Below are positions 56,644-64,000 of a DNA stretch of 64,000 nucleotides, one piece after another; the first letter of the stretch is position 1; every line of letters starts with the position of its first letter. The DNA is from Bog-375 sp049698695 (GTDB lineage: Bacteria; Acidobacteriota; Terriglobia; Bryobacterales; Bryobacteraceae): assembly GCA_049698695.1 (NCBI GenBank), contig JBAVYH010000062.1, forward strand, positions 4,620 to 68,619, in the 5' to 3' direction. The notes below the pieces were generated by a model. It was not told the origin of the DNA, did not search any database, and saw nothing but the letters and a program-made list of their open reading frames with translations. Made by a program: the position numbers and the translations under genes.

Positions 56644-58182
56644 ATGAAGACCAACGATCGACTCGAACCGAATATATTCGTCATCTTCGGTGGAGCGGGC
56701 GACCTGACCTGGCGGAAGCTGATGCCGGCCCTGTTTGACCTTTCCCAAAGCCATAGCATTCCGGCTCATTTCGCGATTATTGCGGTGGACCGCGTCGAAC
56801 TCAGCGAGGACGCCCTGCGCAAGCGTCTGCATGAGGGAGTCAGGAAGTTCGCCCGCAGCGGGAAGGCCGCGGCCAAAGCCAAGGCATGGAACGAGTTCTC
56901 CAGGCATATTCGCTACTTGCATGGCGATTTCAAAGCCCACGCGACGTATACGGAACTCCGCCACCAGTGCGCAAGCCTGGAAAAGGAGTGGGGCGCCAAA
57001 GCCCAACGCATTTTCTACATGGCCACGCCGCCCTTCCTGTTTGGTGAAATCCCTCCGTTCCTGAACTATGCCGGCCTGGCGGCCGATCGGGAACGGTCGC
57101 GAATCGTCATCGAGAAACCGATCGGGCACGACCTGGAGTCGGCACAGGCGCTGAGCCGCACGCTTGCCAACGATTTTCAAGAGTCCCAAATCTTCCGCAT
57201 CGACCATTACTTGGGCAAAGAGACTGTGCAGAATATCCTGGCGTTCCGTTTTGCTAATCCGCTGTTCGAGCCGATCTGGAACCGGCGTTATGTGGACTAC
57301 GTGACCATCACGGTCGCCGAAGAGGTGGGCGTGGAACATCGCGGCGGCTATTATGACGGGGCCGGTGCACTGCGCGACATGGTGCAGAATCATCTGTTGC
57401 AACTGCTCTGCCTGGTAGCCATGGAACCGATGGTCTCCTTCGATGCCGACGAGATTCGCAACAAGAAAGTGGACGTGCTGCACGCGGTTCGGCCCATTCG
57501 GCTTGACGCGGTGCACGAGGTCACGGTTCGTGGGCAGTACGACAAGGGCTGGATCCGAGGTAAGAAGGTGCGCGCTTACCGCGAAGAAGACGGCGTACCG
57601 CCCGATTCACAGACGGAAACGTTTGCGGCGTTGCGGCTGTTCGTGGACAATTGGCGCTGGCAGGACGTGCCATTCTATCTTCGCACCGGCAAACGCCTCC
57701 CCCGTCAGGTTTCGGAAATCGCCATCCAGTTCCGTGCGGTTCCCCATCAGACATTTCCAAACGAGGCGACCATCGACTGGCAACCGTCGCGCCTGGTCAT
57801 GTCGATCCAGCCCGACGAAGGCATCGTGCTACGCTTTCAAGCCAAGCGCCCAGGACCGACGATGATCTTGCAGCCGGTAGACATGCAATTCAGCTATCGG
57901 AACAGCTTCGCCATACCATCGCCGGAGGCCTATGTGACTTTGCTCTGGGACGTGATCAACAATGATGCCACGTTGTTCATGCGTGCCGACCAGGTGGAGG
58001 CAGCATGGCGACTGTTGACGCCGGTCCTCGAAGCGTGGAGTACCAGCCCTCCCAATGATTTTCCGAATTACTCCGGTGGCACTTGGGGCCCGGACTCGAC
58101 GCAGGGCCTGCTGGTTCAACAGGGGCACAGTTGGCCGGCCCCCGTGGAATTGGCAGGACGCCCCAAACGAGAAAACTCATGA
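56644..58182 (+). CDS. zwf: Glucose-6-phosphate 1-dehydrogenase
   Basis: This enzyme oxidises glucose-6-P to 6-phosphogluconolactone with NADP. The coenzyme motif is FVIFGGAGDLTWRKLMPALF, the active-site signature RIDHYLGKETVQNILAFRFA, and the substrate site VIEKPIGHDL. About 512 residues, normal. ATG 56644 has GGAGGG 10 bases upstream; a TTG at 56635 is less likely. It follows the destroyed gnd, so its product must be handled by another gnd, by the Entner-Doudoroff route or not at all. Confidence 0.95.
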   Translation: MKTNDRLEPNIFVIFGGAGDLTWRKLMPALFDLSQSHSIPAHFAIIAVDRVELSEDALRKRLHEGVRKFARSGKAAAKAKAWNEFSRHIRYLHGDFKAHATYTELRHQCASLEKEWGAKAQRIFYMATPPFLFGEIPPFLNYAGLAADRERSRIVIEKPIGHDLESAQALSRTLANDFQESQIFRIDHYLGKETVQNILAFRFANPLFEPIWNRRYVDYVTITVAEEVGVEHRGGYYDGAGALRDMVQNHLLQLLCLVAMEPMVSFDADEIRNKKVDVLHAVRPIRLDAVHEVTVRGQYDKGWIRGKKVRAYREEDGVPPDSQTETFAALRLFVDNWRWQDVPFYLRTGKRLPRQVSEIAIQFRAVPHQTFPNEATIDWQPSRLVMSIQPDEGIVLRFQAKRPGPTMILQPVDMQFSYRNSFAIPSPEAYVTLLWDVINNDATLFMRADQVEAAWRLLTPVLEAWSTSPPNDFPNYSGGTWGPDSTQGLLVQQGHSWPAPVELAGRPKRENS

Positions 58183-58305
58183 CCCGACAAAACGTTCCGT
58201 TAGGCGGGATTCTGGGAATCCCGATGATGGACCGCGATTGGGTCAGGTGATGACAGGCAGCCAAGTAGTCGGTTGCGAGACGTTGGATTGATCAGGATTT
58301 GAGTT

Positions 58306-60636
58306 ATGGCCACCGCTAAGACAGTGCCGCTTTCGACTGGCCTCACGAGCGAGGAAGCCCGCCAGCGGCTCGAGAAGTTCGGTCCAAACGCAGTGCCCGA
58401 CACGGCTCTGCATCCATTGCGCAGGGCGCTGACCAAGTTCTGGGCGCCGGTTCCGTGGATGCTGGAGGCCGCGACCGTGCTCGAAGTGGTGCTCGGTAAG
58501 TATGTCGAGGCGGGGATCATCGCGGGTCTCCTGGTCTTCAACGCTGCTCTTGGGTTCCTTCAGGAAGGGCGCGCTCAGGCGACTCTCGCCGCCCTGAAGT
58601 CGCGGCTTGCGCTGAACGCCTCAGTCCGCCGCGATAATGCTTGGGCGACCGTGCCCGCTACCGGACTAGTGCCTGGAGACATTGTGAAGCTATCGCTTGG
58701 CGCTGTGGTTGCCGCGGACGTGCGCCTGACCGAGGGATCGGTGCTGCTTGACCAGTCCATGCTCACAGGCGAATCAGTGCCCATCGAAGCAGGCGCTGGG
58801 TTCGAAACCTATGCGGGAGCCCTGGTGCGGCGCGGTGAGGCGGTCGCGGAGGTCACGGCGACCGGAGCGCGCACGAAGTTTGGACGCACCGCGGAGCTGG
58901 TTCGCACCGCGCATGTCGAAAGTTCTCAGCAGAAGGCCGTTCTGCGCGTGGTACGCAATCTCGCCATTTTCAATGGCATCCTCATCGTGATGTTGGTGGG
59001 ATATTCCCACGCTCTCAAGCTGCCACTGGATGAGATCATTCCGTTGGTGCTCACGGCGGTTTTGGCGTCGATCCCGGTGGCGTTACCGGCCACCTTTACT
59101 CTCGCGGCAGCGCTAGGCGCAAAGGCTCTGGCCAAGCTGGGCGTCCTTCCAACCAGACTCTCCGCTGTGGACGAAGCGGCCAGTATCGACGTGCTTTGCT
59201 CGGATAAGACCGGCACGCTCACCCAAAACGAGCTTACAGTGACCGCCGTCCACGCCATGCCCGGCTTCGACGAATCGCACGTCTTAGGGCTGGCTGCTCT
59301 CGCGAGTTCGGACGGCGGGCAAGATCCGGTAGATGGAGCCATCCGGGCTGCCGCCGCAAAGCAAGCAGCCTCCGATCTACCGAAGCTGACCAAGTTCGTT
59401 CCGTTCGATCCTGGCACGAAGATGTCGGAGGCGACTGCCACCGATTCGGGGGGTGCCACGGTTCGCGCGGTCAAAGGCGCGTTTGCCGCGGTTGCCAGAC
59501 TGACGCAACCGGCTCCCGATGCATCCAAGACGGCGGGCGAACTCGAGGCGAAGGGCTTCCGGGTGCTAGCCGTCGCGGTGGGTCCGCCGGATGCGCTGAA
59601 ACTTGCCGGGATCATTGCTCTCAGCGACCCGCCCCGAACGGATTCCGCCGCGTTGATTACGGAACTGCACACGCTGGGAGTGCGAGCGGTCATGGTGACC
59701 GGCGACGCACCCGCGACCGCAGCCATCGTCGCTCACGATGTTGGCTTGGACGGAAAGGTCTGTCCACCGGGGCCCGTTCCCACCGATGTTCGCCCTGAGG
59801 AGTTTGCAGTTTTCGCCGGCATTCTTCCGGAAGGAAAATACGACCTCGTCAAGGCGTTCCAGAAGAGCGGCCACACTGTTGGTATGTGCGGCGACGGAGC
59901 CAACGACGCGCCGGCGCTACGCCAGGCACAGATGGGTATCGCGGTGTCAACGGCGACCGATGTTGCCAAGTCGGCGGCCGGCATCGTGCTGACCAAACCG
60001 GGGCTCGTCGGCATTGTCGCCTCGGTAAAGGAAGGCCGCGTGACGTTCCAGCGCATCCTGACCTATACACTGAACTCGGTGATCAAGAAGATTGTGCAGG
60101 TCCTCTTTTTGATGGTCGGACTGATCATGACCGGGCACGCGATCCTAACCCCCATGCTGATGGTCATCCTAATGATCACCGGCGACTTTCTGGCTATGTC
60201 CTTGACGACGGACAACGTACGGCCATCCTCGATGCCCAATGCTTGGCGAATCGGCAAATTGACGATCGCAGGCGTCGTTATGGGGAGTTGCCTTTTGTTC
60301 TTTTGCACCGCCGTGCTGGCGGTCGGCAAATTTCGGATGGGGCTTGGAATCGACGCGCTGAGAACCCTGGCCATGGTCGCGCTTGTGTTTGGCAGTGAGG
60401 CGACGCTCTACGCCATTCGCGAACGTCGACGCCTCTGGAGTTCTCACCCAAGTCTCTGGGTCGTTGCGTCGACTGTCTGCGATATTCTAATCATTTCGAC
60501 GTTGGTCACGCGCGGAATCGCCATGACTCCTCTGCCCATATTCGTGGTGGGAGGAGCACTCGCAGCAGCGGCGGCATTTGCGTTCATTTTGGACTTCGCC
60601 AAGGTCCCGGTCTTCAGGCGCCTCAGCATCGCATAG
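58306..60636 (+). CDS. P-type ATPase, P3A-like (second copy)
   Basis: The 776-residue ATPase has LTGESVPIEAGAGFETYAGA, Asp300 in IDVLCSDKTGTLTQNELTVT, and MCGDGANDAPALRQAQMGIA. It also has KFGPNAVPDTALHPLRRALT at the start and IPVALPATFTLAAALGAKAL in the membrane, parallel to the ATPase at 52813. It is about 90 residues shorter, and the KGAF in place of KGAP and the shortened nucleotide domain show divergence. Probably a proton pump of the P3A group, but other cations are possible. The gap from zwf is 123 bases, so it may have its own promoter. Confidence 0.88.
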   Translation: MATAKTVPLSTGLTSEEARQRLEKFGPNAVPDTALHPLRRALTKFWAPVPWMLEAATVLEVVLGKYVEAGIIAGLLVFNAALGFLQEGRAQATLAALKSRLALNASVRRDNAWATVPATGLVPGDIVKLSLGAVVAADVRLTEGSVLLDQSMLTGESVPIEAGAGFETYAGALVRRGEAVAEVTATGARTKFGRTAELVRTAHVESSQQKAVLRVVRNLAIFNGILIVMLVGYSHALKLPLDEIIPLVLTAVLASIPVALPATFTLAAALGAKALAKLGVLPTRLSAVDEAASIDVLCSDKTGTLTQNELTVTAVHAMPGFDESHVLGLAALASSDGGQDPVDGAIRAAAAKQAASDLPKLTKFVPFDPGTKMSEATATDSGGATVRAVKGAFAAVARLTQPAPDASKTAGELEAKGFRVLAVAVGPPDALKLAGIIALSDPPRTDSAALITELHTLGVRAVMVTGDAPATAAIVAHDVGLDGKVCPPGPVPTDVRPEEFAVFAGILPEGKYDLVKAFQKSGHTVGMCGDGANDAPALRQAQMGIAVSTATDVAKSAAGIVLTKPGLVGIVASVKEGRVTFQRILTYTLNSVIKKIVQVLFLMVGLIMTGHAILTPMLMVILMITGDFLAMSLTTDNVRPSSMPNAWRIGKLTIAGVVMGSCLLFFCTAVLAVGKFRMGLGIDALRTLAMVALVFGSEATLYAIRERRRLWSSHPSLWVVASTVCDILIISTLVTRGIAMTPLPIFVVGGALAAAAAFAFILDFAKVPVFRRLSIA

Positions 60637-60927
60637 AGAGAGGATACGCACCAAGACGGCGATATCGGCGGCGGCATTCCGAAGGGGCCCCCTGCCATCC
60701 ACAGACGGATCGCTCGGCTTGGGGATCAATTTGGGTCGTCGAATCAAACGGATGCGACCTGTCAGAGATCGCTTAGGCCAGACGGCACCTGAGTTGGTGG
60801 CTTTTCGGAGACACAACGAGGGAGCTGACGAGCCAGCCCACGAGGACTGGACAGTTGGGTTGCGGGCTTCCCGGTGCAAAGGAATGAGAGCAGTCCTTAG
60901 ACGGATCGGCAAGCTGGAGCATCAATT
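60637..60927. other. Intergenic, no gene seen
   Basis: An open frame crosses this stretch on the plus strand, but its composition (Arg/Ser-rich) and lack of similarity mark it as a shadow. No clear terminator found. Confidence 0.4.
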
Positions 60928-61113
60928 TCACTCGACGGCTCGAAGAACTCGAAGCTCGGCAGCCTTGGCGCTCAGTTCAAACACCAGTTCGCAGGGCGAC
61001 CACGCCGCCGTACTATCACAACTCGAAACGGACTGGGGAGCGGCCCGCGGCGACAGCGCCCCAGCCAACGCAATCATCAGCGGAACGGCTCGGAGTGCGC
61101 CGGTCGCGCGCAC
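60928..61113 (-). pseudogene. N-terminal fragment of a secreted DUF5060-like protein
   Basis: The 61 codons encode a signal peptide (GALRAVPLMIALAGALSPRA) and QSVSSCDSTAAWSPCELVFE, LSAKAAE, which resembles the beginning of secreted glycoside-hydrolase-like proteins with a DUF5060 domain. The frame then ends after LRVLRAVE. No ribosome site is evident. It is probably the 5' remnant of a deleted gene; identification is tentative. Confidence 0.35.
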
Positions 61114-61175
61114 CGCGGGCCAGAGTGAAATTCACATTACCAGCGTAGTGCGATGCGGTTCGCGTGCTGGAACGC

Positions 61176-61871
61176 CTATTGGTTGCGTTGGGCCGAGTCC
61201 CGATTCAGCGCGTGTTCAAACCGGTCTGCGACCGCCGGGGTTTTGAAGTCGCCGGTCAGAATCTCACGATTCGTCGCTTTGCGGCCGTAAAGTTCCCGGT
61301 TGCTTTCCTCGTCCGGGCGAAGCGTCGCGCCTTCGAGCGAGATGCCCGCGAACAGCCCCTGCGAACGGGAATAAGACAGCATTTCCGCGTTCATCTCGGC
61401 ATCCGTCTGAGCGGCCAGGTCCCGGCCCACCGGGCCCGCCGCTGCGGTTGCTTCTCCGCCGATCGTAAACTTGTCGGATAAGAGGTGCTTCATCCCGCCA
61501 TCGTTCATCACTAGTAATACAACATCGGTATCCGAAGCGCCAATCTGGAATCCGACACTGCCACCTTCAACCCGCATCGAGGCCGGCGCGCTCCAGCCCA
61601 CGCCACCTTGCCGTCGGCATGCTGCGAACCCGCGGCCATACTTCGCGCCGAGGATGAACCCGGCCTTTTTCATGCCTGGTACGACAACCACGCATTTCGC
61701 TTTATTAATCAGATCCTGGGGGATACCTTGATCGGCAGCTTTCATCATATCGGTCAGCGCGTCGGCTGAAGCGTCCAGCCTGTCGTTGACCTTGGCTTCT
61801 CTTTCCGCCGCGAAAGCCACGGCACTCATAGAACCGGCAACTGCCAAAATGGCTACGAATGTTTTGCGCAT
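61176..61871 (-). CDS. SYLF/YSC84-domain secreted lipid-binding protein
   Basis: The 231 residues start with a signal peptide (KTFVAILAVAGSMSAVAFAA). The SYLF domain is complete: AKCVVVVPGMKKAGFILGAK, YGRGFAACR, WSAPASMRVEGGSVGFQIGA, DVVLLVMNDGGMKHLLSDKF, TIGGEATAAAGPVGRD, and YSRSQGLFAGISLEGATLRP. Such domains bind phosphoinositide-like or other lipids in eukaryotes; bacterial forms are periplasmic with unknown ligand. A TGG-N9-TGC element lies 45 bases upstream. Confidence 0.92.
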   Translation of the reverse strand: MRKTFVAILAVAGSMSAVAFAAEREAKVNDRLDASADALTDMMKAADQGIPQDLINKAKCVVVVPGMKKAGFILGAKYGRGFAACRRQGGVGWSAPASMRVEGGSVGFQIGASDTDVVLLVMNDGGMKHLLSDKFTIGGEATAAAGPVGRDLAAQTDAEMNAEMLSYSRSQGLFAGISLEGATLRPDEESNRELYGRKATNREILTGDFKTPAVADRFEHALNRDSAQRNQ

Positions 61872-62547
61872 TCACAGTTCTCCTCTTCAGGCTTCAATAG
61901 AGCACCTCGGCTTCCAGTGTCCGGAGGTCACGTGAACGGCGGTACTTAGAGGCGGTAACCTATGCGTTGCGCGCAACGGCAAGCCGAACGCGGCGCGTTG
62001 TTACCAGCCTGGAAGGAGGCGTGATTCGACCACGAGGTGTAAGATCTGCATCGCGGCACGCAGAAGCTGCCGAAGATAGAGGCCCTTCGCCCGCCCGTTG
62101 CATTTCGGTTCCCTTCTTCCCCGCCATCCGAGCACCACGGCCACCAGCATCGCCGCCAGGCTCATCGCGCGACACTCTCTGAGCCGCAACTTGCGAAAAT
62201 CCCTGCTGGACAGACTCCGAGACACCGCCCCGCCGTCGGGCATGGGACAAGCAGCCCTGACAGACGTTCACTAGTGCCATCGCTGGCAACGTCGAACCTG
62301 CAGGGTGCAGATTCCAAGGGGTGGTAGGCTCTGCAAGTCGGCGCGAACAATACGCGAACATCGCGGGGCCCAAAACAGCCCAAATGATCCTACACCATCC
62401 TAAATCACGTACCACGTAAGTCGGGCAGCGTCAGTTACATCCGCCGATTCCAGACCAGTTCGCGGCATCGGTAGGCGGCCCTGAAAAGGCTGGCCTTGGG
62501 ACGCCGGCTAGATCGCAACTATCCGCCCAGAAAGGCTGCATGGGAGA
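61872..62547. other. Long intergenic region
   Basis: Only the promoter element at 61901 and a TGCAGATTCC-type sequence near 62305 (minus strand GGAATCTGCACC) stand out. No convincing gene; it may be debris around the decayed genes that follow. Confidence 0.5.
61901..61916 (-). promoter_or_regulatory. Candidate sigma-54 promoter for the SYLF gene
   Basis: The minus strand reads TGGAAGCCGAGGTGCT, 45 bases upstream of the ATG. Confidence 0.45.
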
Positions 62548-62664
62548 ATGAACGAGGTGGGCATTCCCATGCGAGATGCGATAAGAAGGGCGTTTGACCC
62601 GCTGGGCCAAGCCGCGCTGCCCGCGGGCACGGTGAATCCGGAAGACCGGTTTTGGAAGTCATGA
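62548..62664 (+). CDS. Short ORF coupled to the AbiEii-like gene
   Basis: The 38-codon frame starts MNEVGIPMRDAIRRAFDPLG and ends EDRFWKS. Its TGA overlaps the next ATG (ATGA), the usual layout of a small partner gene before AbiEii-type nucleotidyltransferases. GGGAGA lies just before the ATG. It could be the tail of a truncated upstream gene; an in-frame stop at 62509 limits the extension. Confidence 0.45.
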   Translation: MNEVGIPMRDAIRRAFDPLGQAALPAGTVNPEDRFWKS

Positions 62665-63354
62665 CAGTGTCGGCAACCTTTGAACCTCGTCTCGACATCC
62701 TGCCCGCATGCCAACGGCGGCTGTGGCCGGAACTGGACGCCGTGCCGTCAGCCTTCGTGCTCTACGGTGGCACTGGCTTGGCACTCCAGCTCGGCCACCG
62801 GGTTTCGGAAGACTTTGATTTCTTCTCATCCTCTGGTTTTAACCCTGCCAGATTGCAGTCACGGCTTCCCTTCTTCAAGGATTTGGACCCGGCTGATCCA
62901 GACGCCTGGGTGCATCACGAGCGCGACAACCTGGAGGCCTTCGTAAACCGTTAAGGTTGCTTTCTTTGGCGGACTCGATACTCTACGGCGGATTGAGGAT
63001 CCGAGGCAGGCGGCTGGATCTCGCGTTTGGGTGGCATGGTTGATAGACCTGGCTGGCATGAAGATGCGGGTGATTCAGGTTCGGGGGAGTTGGAAGGACT
63101 ACGTGGACATTCACACGCTGGTGTCTCACGGGGTGGACGTGCCCAGCGGATTGGCGGCGGCCCATGCGATCGACCCGAGCTTCGATCCGATCACGAGTAT
63201 TCGCGCTTTGCAGTTTTATGGCGATGGAACACTGAATCGGGTCCCGGTGGCTGTGCAGCGGGATCTGACCCGGTGGGCACTGGCAGTTGACCTGGGCGAG
63301 TTGCCTGCATTGCATCCGCAGCACGGTTTGAGTCCAGGAGGGCTGGAGCGATGA
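62661..63354 (+). pseudogene. AbiEii-type nucleotidyltransferase gene, frameshifted
   Basis: The first part has the nucleotidyltransferase motif FVLYGGTGLALQLGHRVSED, then FDFFSS, and stops at 62952-62954. In another frame the same protein continues VKVAFFGGLDTLRRIEDPRQ, WLIDLAGMKMRVIQVRGSWK and DYVDIHTLVSHGVDVPSGLA to 63354. The switch lies within 62947-62951. Whole length would be about 230 residues. The family includes the toxin part of AbiE systems and stand-alone enzymes. Either decay or a sequence error. Confidence 0.8.
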
Positions 63355-63683
63355 GCCTCACGACTCCCTATCCGGCCGACTTGCTGCAGGTGGCACGGAA
63401 GGTAGTTTGGTATGAGAAGCCGGAGGAAACCCTGGCCGATCTGATCACGTTTTTGACGCACTTGATGGTTTACGGATCCCCGGCGGATGTTTCAGTGGCC
63501 GAGCGCTACGTGCCACAAGAAGAATTCCGAAGATTACTTGAGCATGCTCCGGCCGGAGTGTTTACGCGGGATGTTTGGAAGAAGTGGCATGAACGGTTTG
63601 GGATGTCAGTCCCACCTTTACCACGGCGCCGGTTCCCAGATGGTTCGTTAGGTCCGGAGGCGGGACATTTCTTTGGTCGGTAG
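63351..63683 (+). CDS. Hypothetical protein downstream of the AbiEii-like gene
   Basis: The 110-residue soluble protein (LLQVARKVVWYEKPEETLAD, LITFLTHLMVYGSPADVSVA, ERYVPQEEFRRLLEHAPAGV) starts in an ATGA overlap with the preceding frame. I remember similar proteins next to AbiEii-like nucleotidyltransferases, which suggests a functional pair, but no domain is known. Confidence 0.7.
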   Translation: MSLTTPYPADLLQVARKVVWYEKPEETLADLITFLTHLMVYGSPADVSVAERYVPQEEFRRLLEHAPAGVFTRDVWKKWHERFGMSVPPLPRRRFPDGSLGPEAGHFFGR

Positions 63684-63789
63684 TTCTACGATGTGGTGGA
63701 ACTCCGAAAACCGGATGATGTTGCTGACCGCCTGAACGATCCGGTTACTGGAGCCCCAGGATCTATTCGCCGCGAGAGGTAGTTACGCC

Positions 63790-63897
63790 ATGAAACCCAG
63801 GAAGGAATTTGACTGTGTCGAGATGAAGGCGGAAACTCAAGCGCGCCTTCTGTGCGAGGTTGCTGAACTTGGTACTAGTATAGTGTCTCATAGATAG
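63790..63897 (+). pseudogene. Small gene truncated by the IS630-type insertion
   Basis: The start, MKPRKEFDCVEMKAETQARL, matches a family of small soluble proteins with KEFDCVxMK near the N-terminus, often beside toxin genes. After about 27 codons the frame runs into insertion-sequence DNA (ELGTSIVSHR) and stops. GAGAGG lies upstream of the ATG. The 3' part is presumably beyond the element. Confidence 0.6.
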
Positions 63898-64000
63898 CTT
63901 TACCTTTAGGTGGTCTTGGTTCATACTATAGGAGCGATGCCCCGTGCTCCCGCTGCTGCGCTGGTTGTCACCGCTGAAGAACGCGGCGAACTGGTGCAGT
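63879..64000 (+). mobile_element. Left end of an IS630-family insertion sequence
   Basis: The element probably begins near the TA at 63879-63882 with TAGTGTCTCATAGATAGC-like terminal sequence and contains the transposase start at 63937. IS630 elements insert at TA. The right end is outside the window, so the boundary is inferred from where the small gene's coding sense ends. Confidence 0.6.
63937..64000 (+). CDS. IS630-family transposase, N-terminus only
   Basis: The 21 visible codons read MPRAPAAALVVTAEERGELV, a typical N-terminus of IS630-type transposases before their helix-turn-helix. GGAG lies 3 bases before the ATG. The gene continues past the window edge. Confidence 0.65.
   Translation, partial: MPRAPAAALVVTAEERGELVQ

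Noticed and set aside
60578..61246. 222-codon plus-strand frame
   Set aside because: It overlaps the ATPase end and the SYLF gene, has Arg/Ser-rich composition and no recognisable motif.

Overview
The window looks like part of the chromosome of an Acidobacteriota bacterium, probably of the Solibacter/Bryobacter group. The sequence is GC-rich and carries a VWFA-related family typical of acidobacteria, a TAT-exported Gfo/Idh/MocA oxidoreductase, DUF2934 and DUF6675 proteins, and several small membrane-protein families. The taxonomic call is an inference from gene content. There are no rRNA genes, one tRNA (Ser, CGA) and no CRISPR array.

Layout. 1-5.6 kb (minus strand): an NtrC-type regulator cut by the window edge, its membrane histidine kinase, a solute-binding-like protein, two small secreted or membrane proteins and an L,D-transpeptidase. 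5.9-11.6 kb: a Tyr/Pro-rich secreted protein, a sugar-nucleotide epimerase, a MocA-type oxidoreductase, a membrane protein, tRNA-Ser and an integrase remnant. 11.9-18.2 kb (minus): an OmpA protein with a long coiled coil, a coupled GT4/GH130 pair and a DksA-like protein. 18.5-20.4 kb: a phospholipase-C-like protein and two small envelope proteins. 20.7-28.3 kb (minus): a surface protein with an LPSTA sorting signal, a VWA protein, a class D-like sortase, a response regulator, a giant CheB-CheR-PAS-kinase and a second kinase. 28.3-47.1 kb: an island of mostly small stress or envelope proteins (CsbD, BON, DUF883-like, cytochrome c, VIT1-like, NRAMP, BrkB, PAP2, tiny membrane proteins) with a sigma-54 activator (34070-35476) in its middle. 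47.3-60.6 kb (plus): a tightly packed metabolic operon with phosphoketolase, mannose-6-P isomerase, a phosphomannomutase-like HAD protein, GH130, PPK2, a wrecked 6-phosphogluconate dehydrogenase, G6P dehydrogenase and two P3A-type proton ATPases. 60.9-64 kb: a SYLF protein, decayed genes (DUF5060-like, a frameshifted AbiEii) and the left end of an IS630-type insertion that cuts a small gene.

The most interesting signal is regulatory. Most small stress genes, in several separate clusters and on both strands, are preceded on their own strand by TGG-N9-TGC, the -24/-12 signature of sigma-54 promoters. The best copy is TGGCACGCGGCTTGCA at 5798. In many of the same gaps a second motif, GCA-N5-TGCAC, lies about 50-190 bp upstream and could be the enhancer site of a dedicated activator. 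I infer a sigma-54 stress or dormancy regulon that covers envelope repair, tiny membrane proteins and perhaps a reserve-glycan to phosphoketolase pathway: GH130 gives Man-1-P, which becomes Man-6-P, fructose-6-P and then acetyl-P. No search or scan could be run, so family names rest on motifs read by eye.
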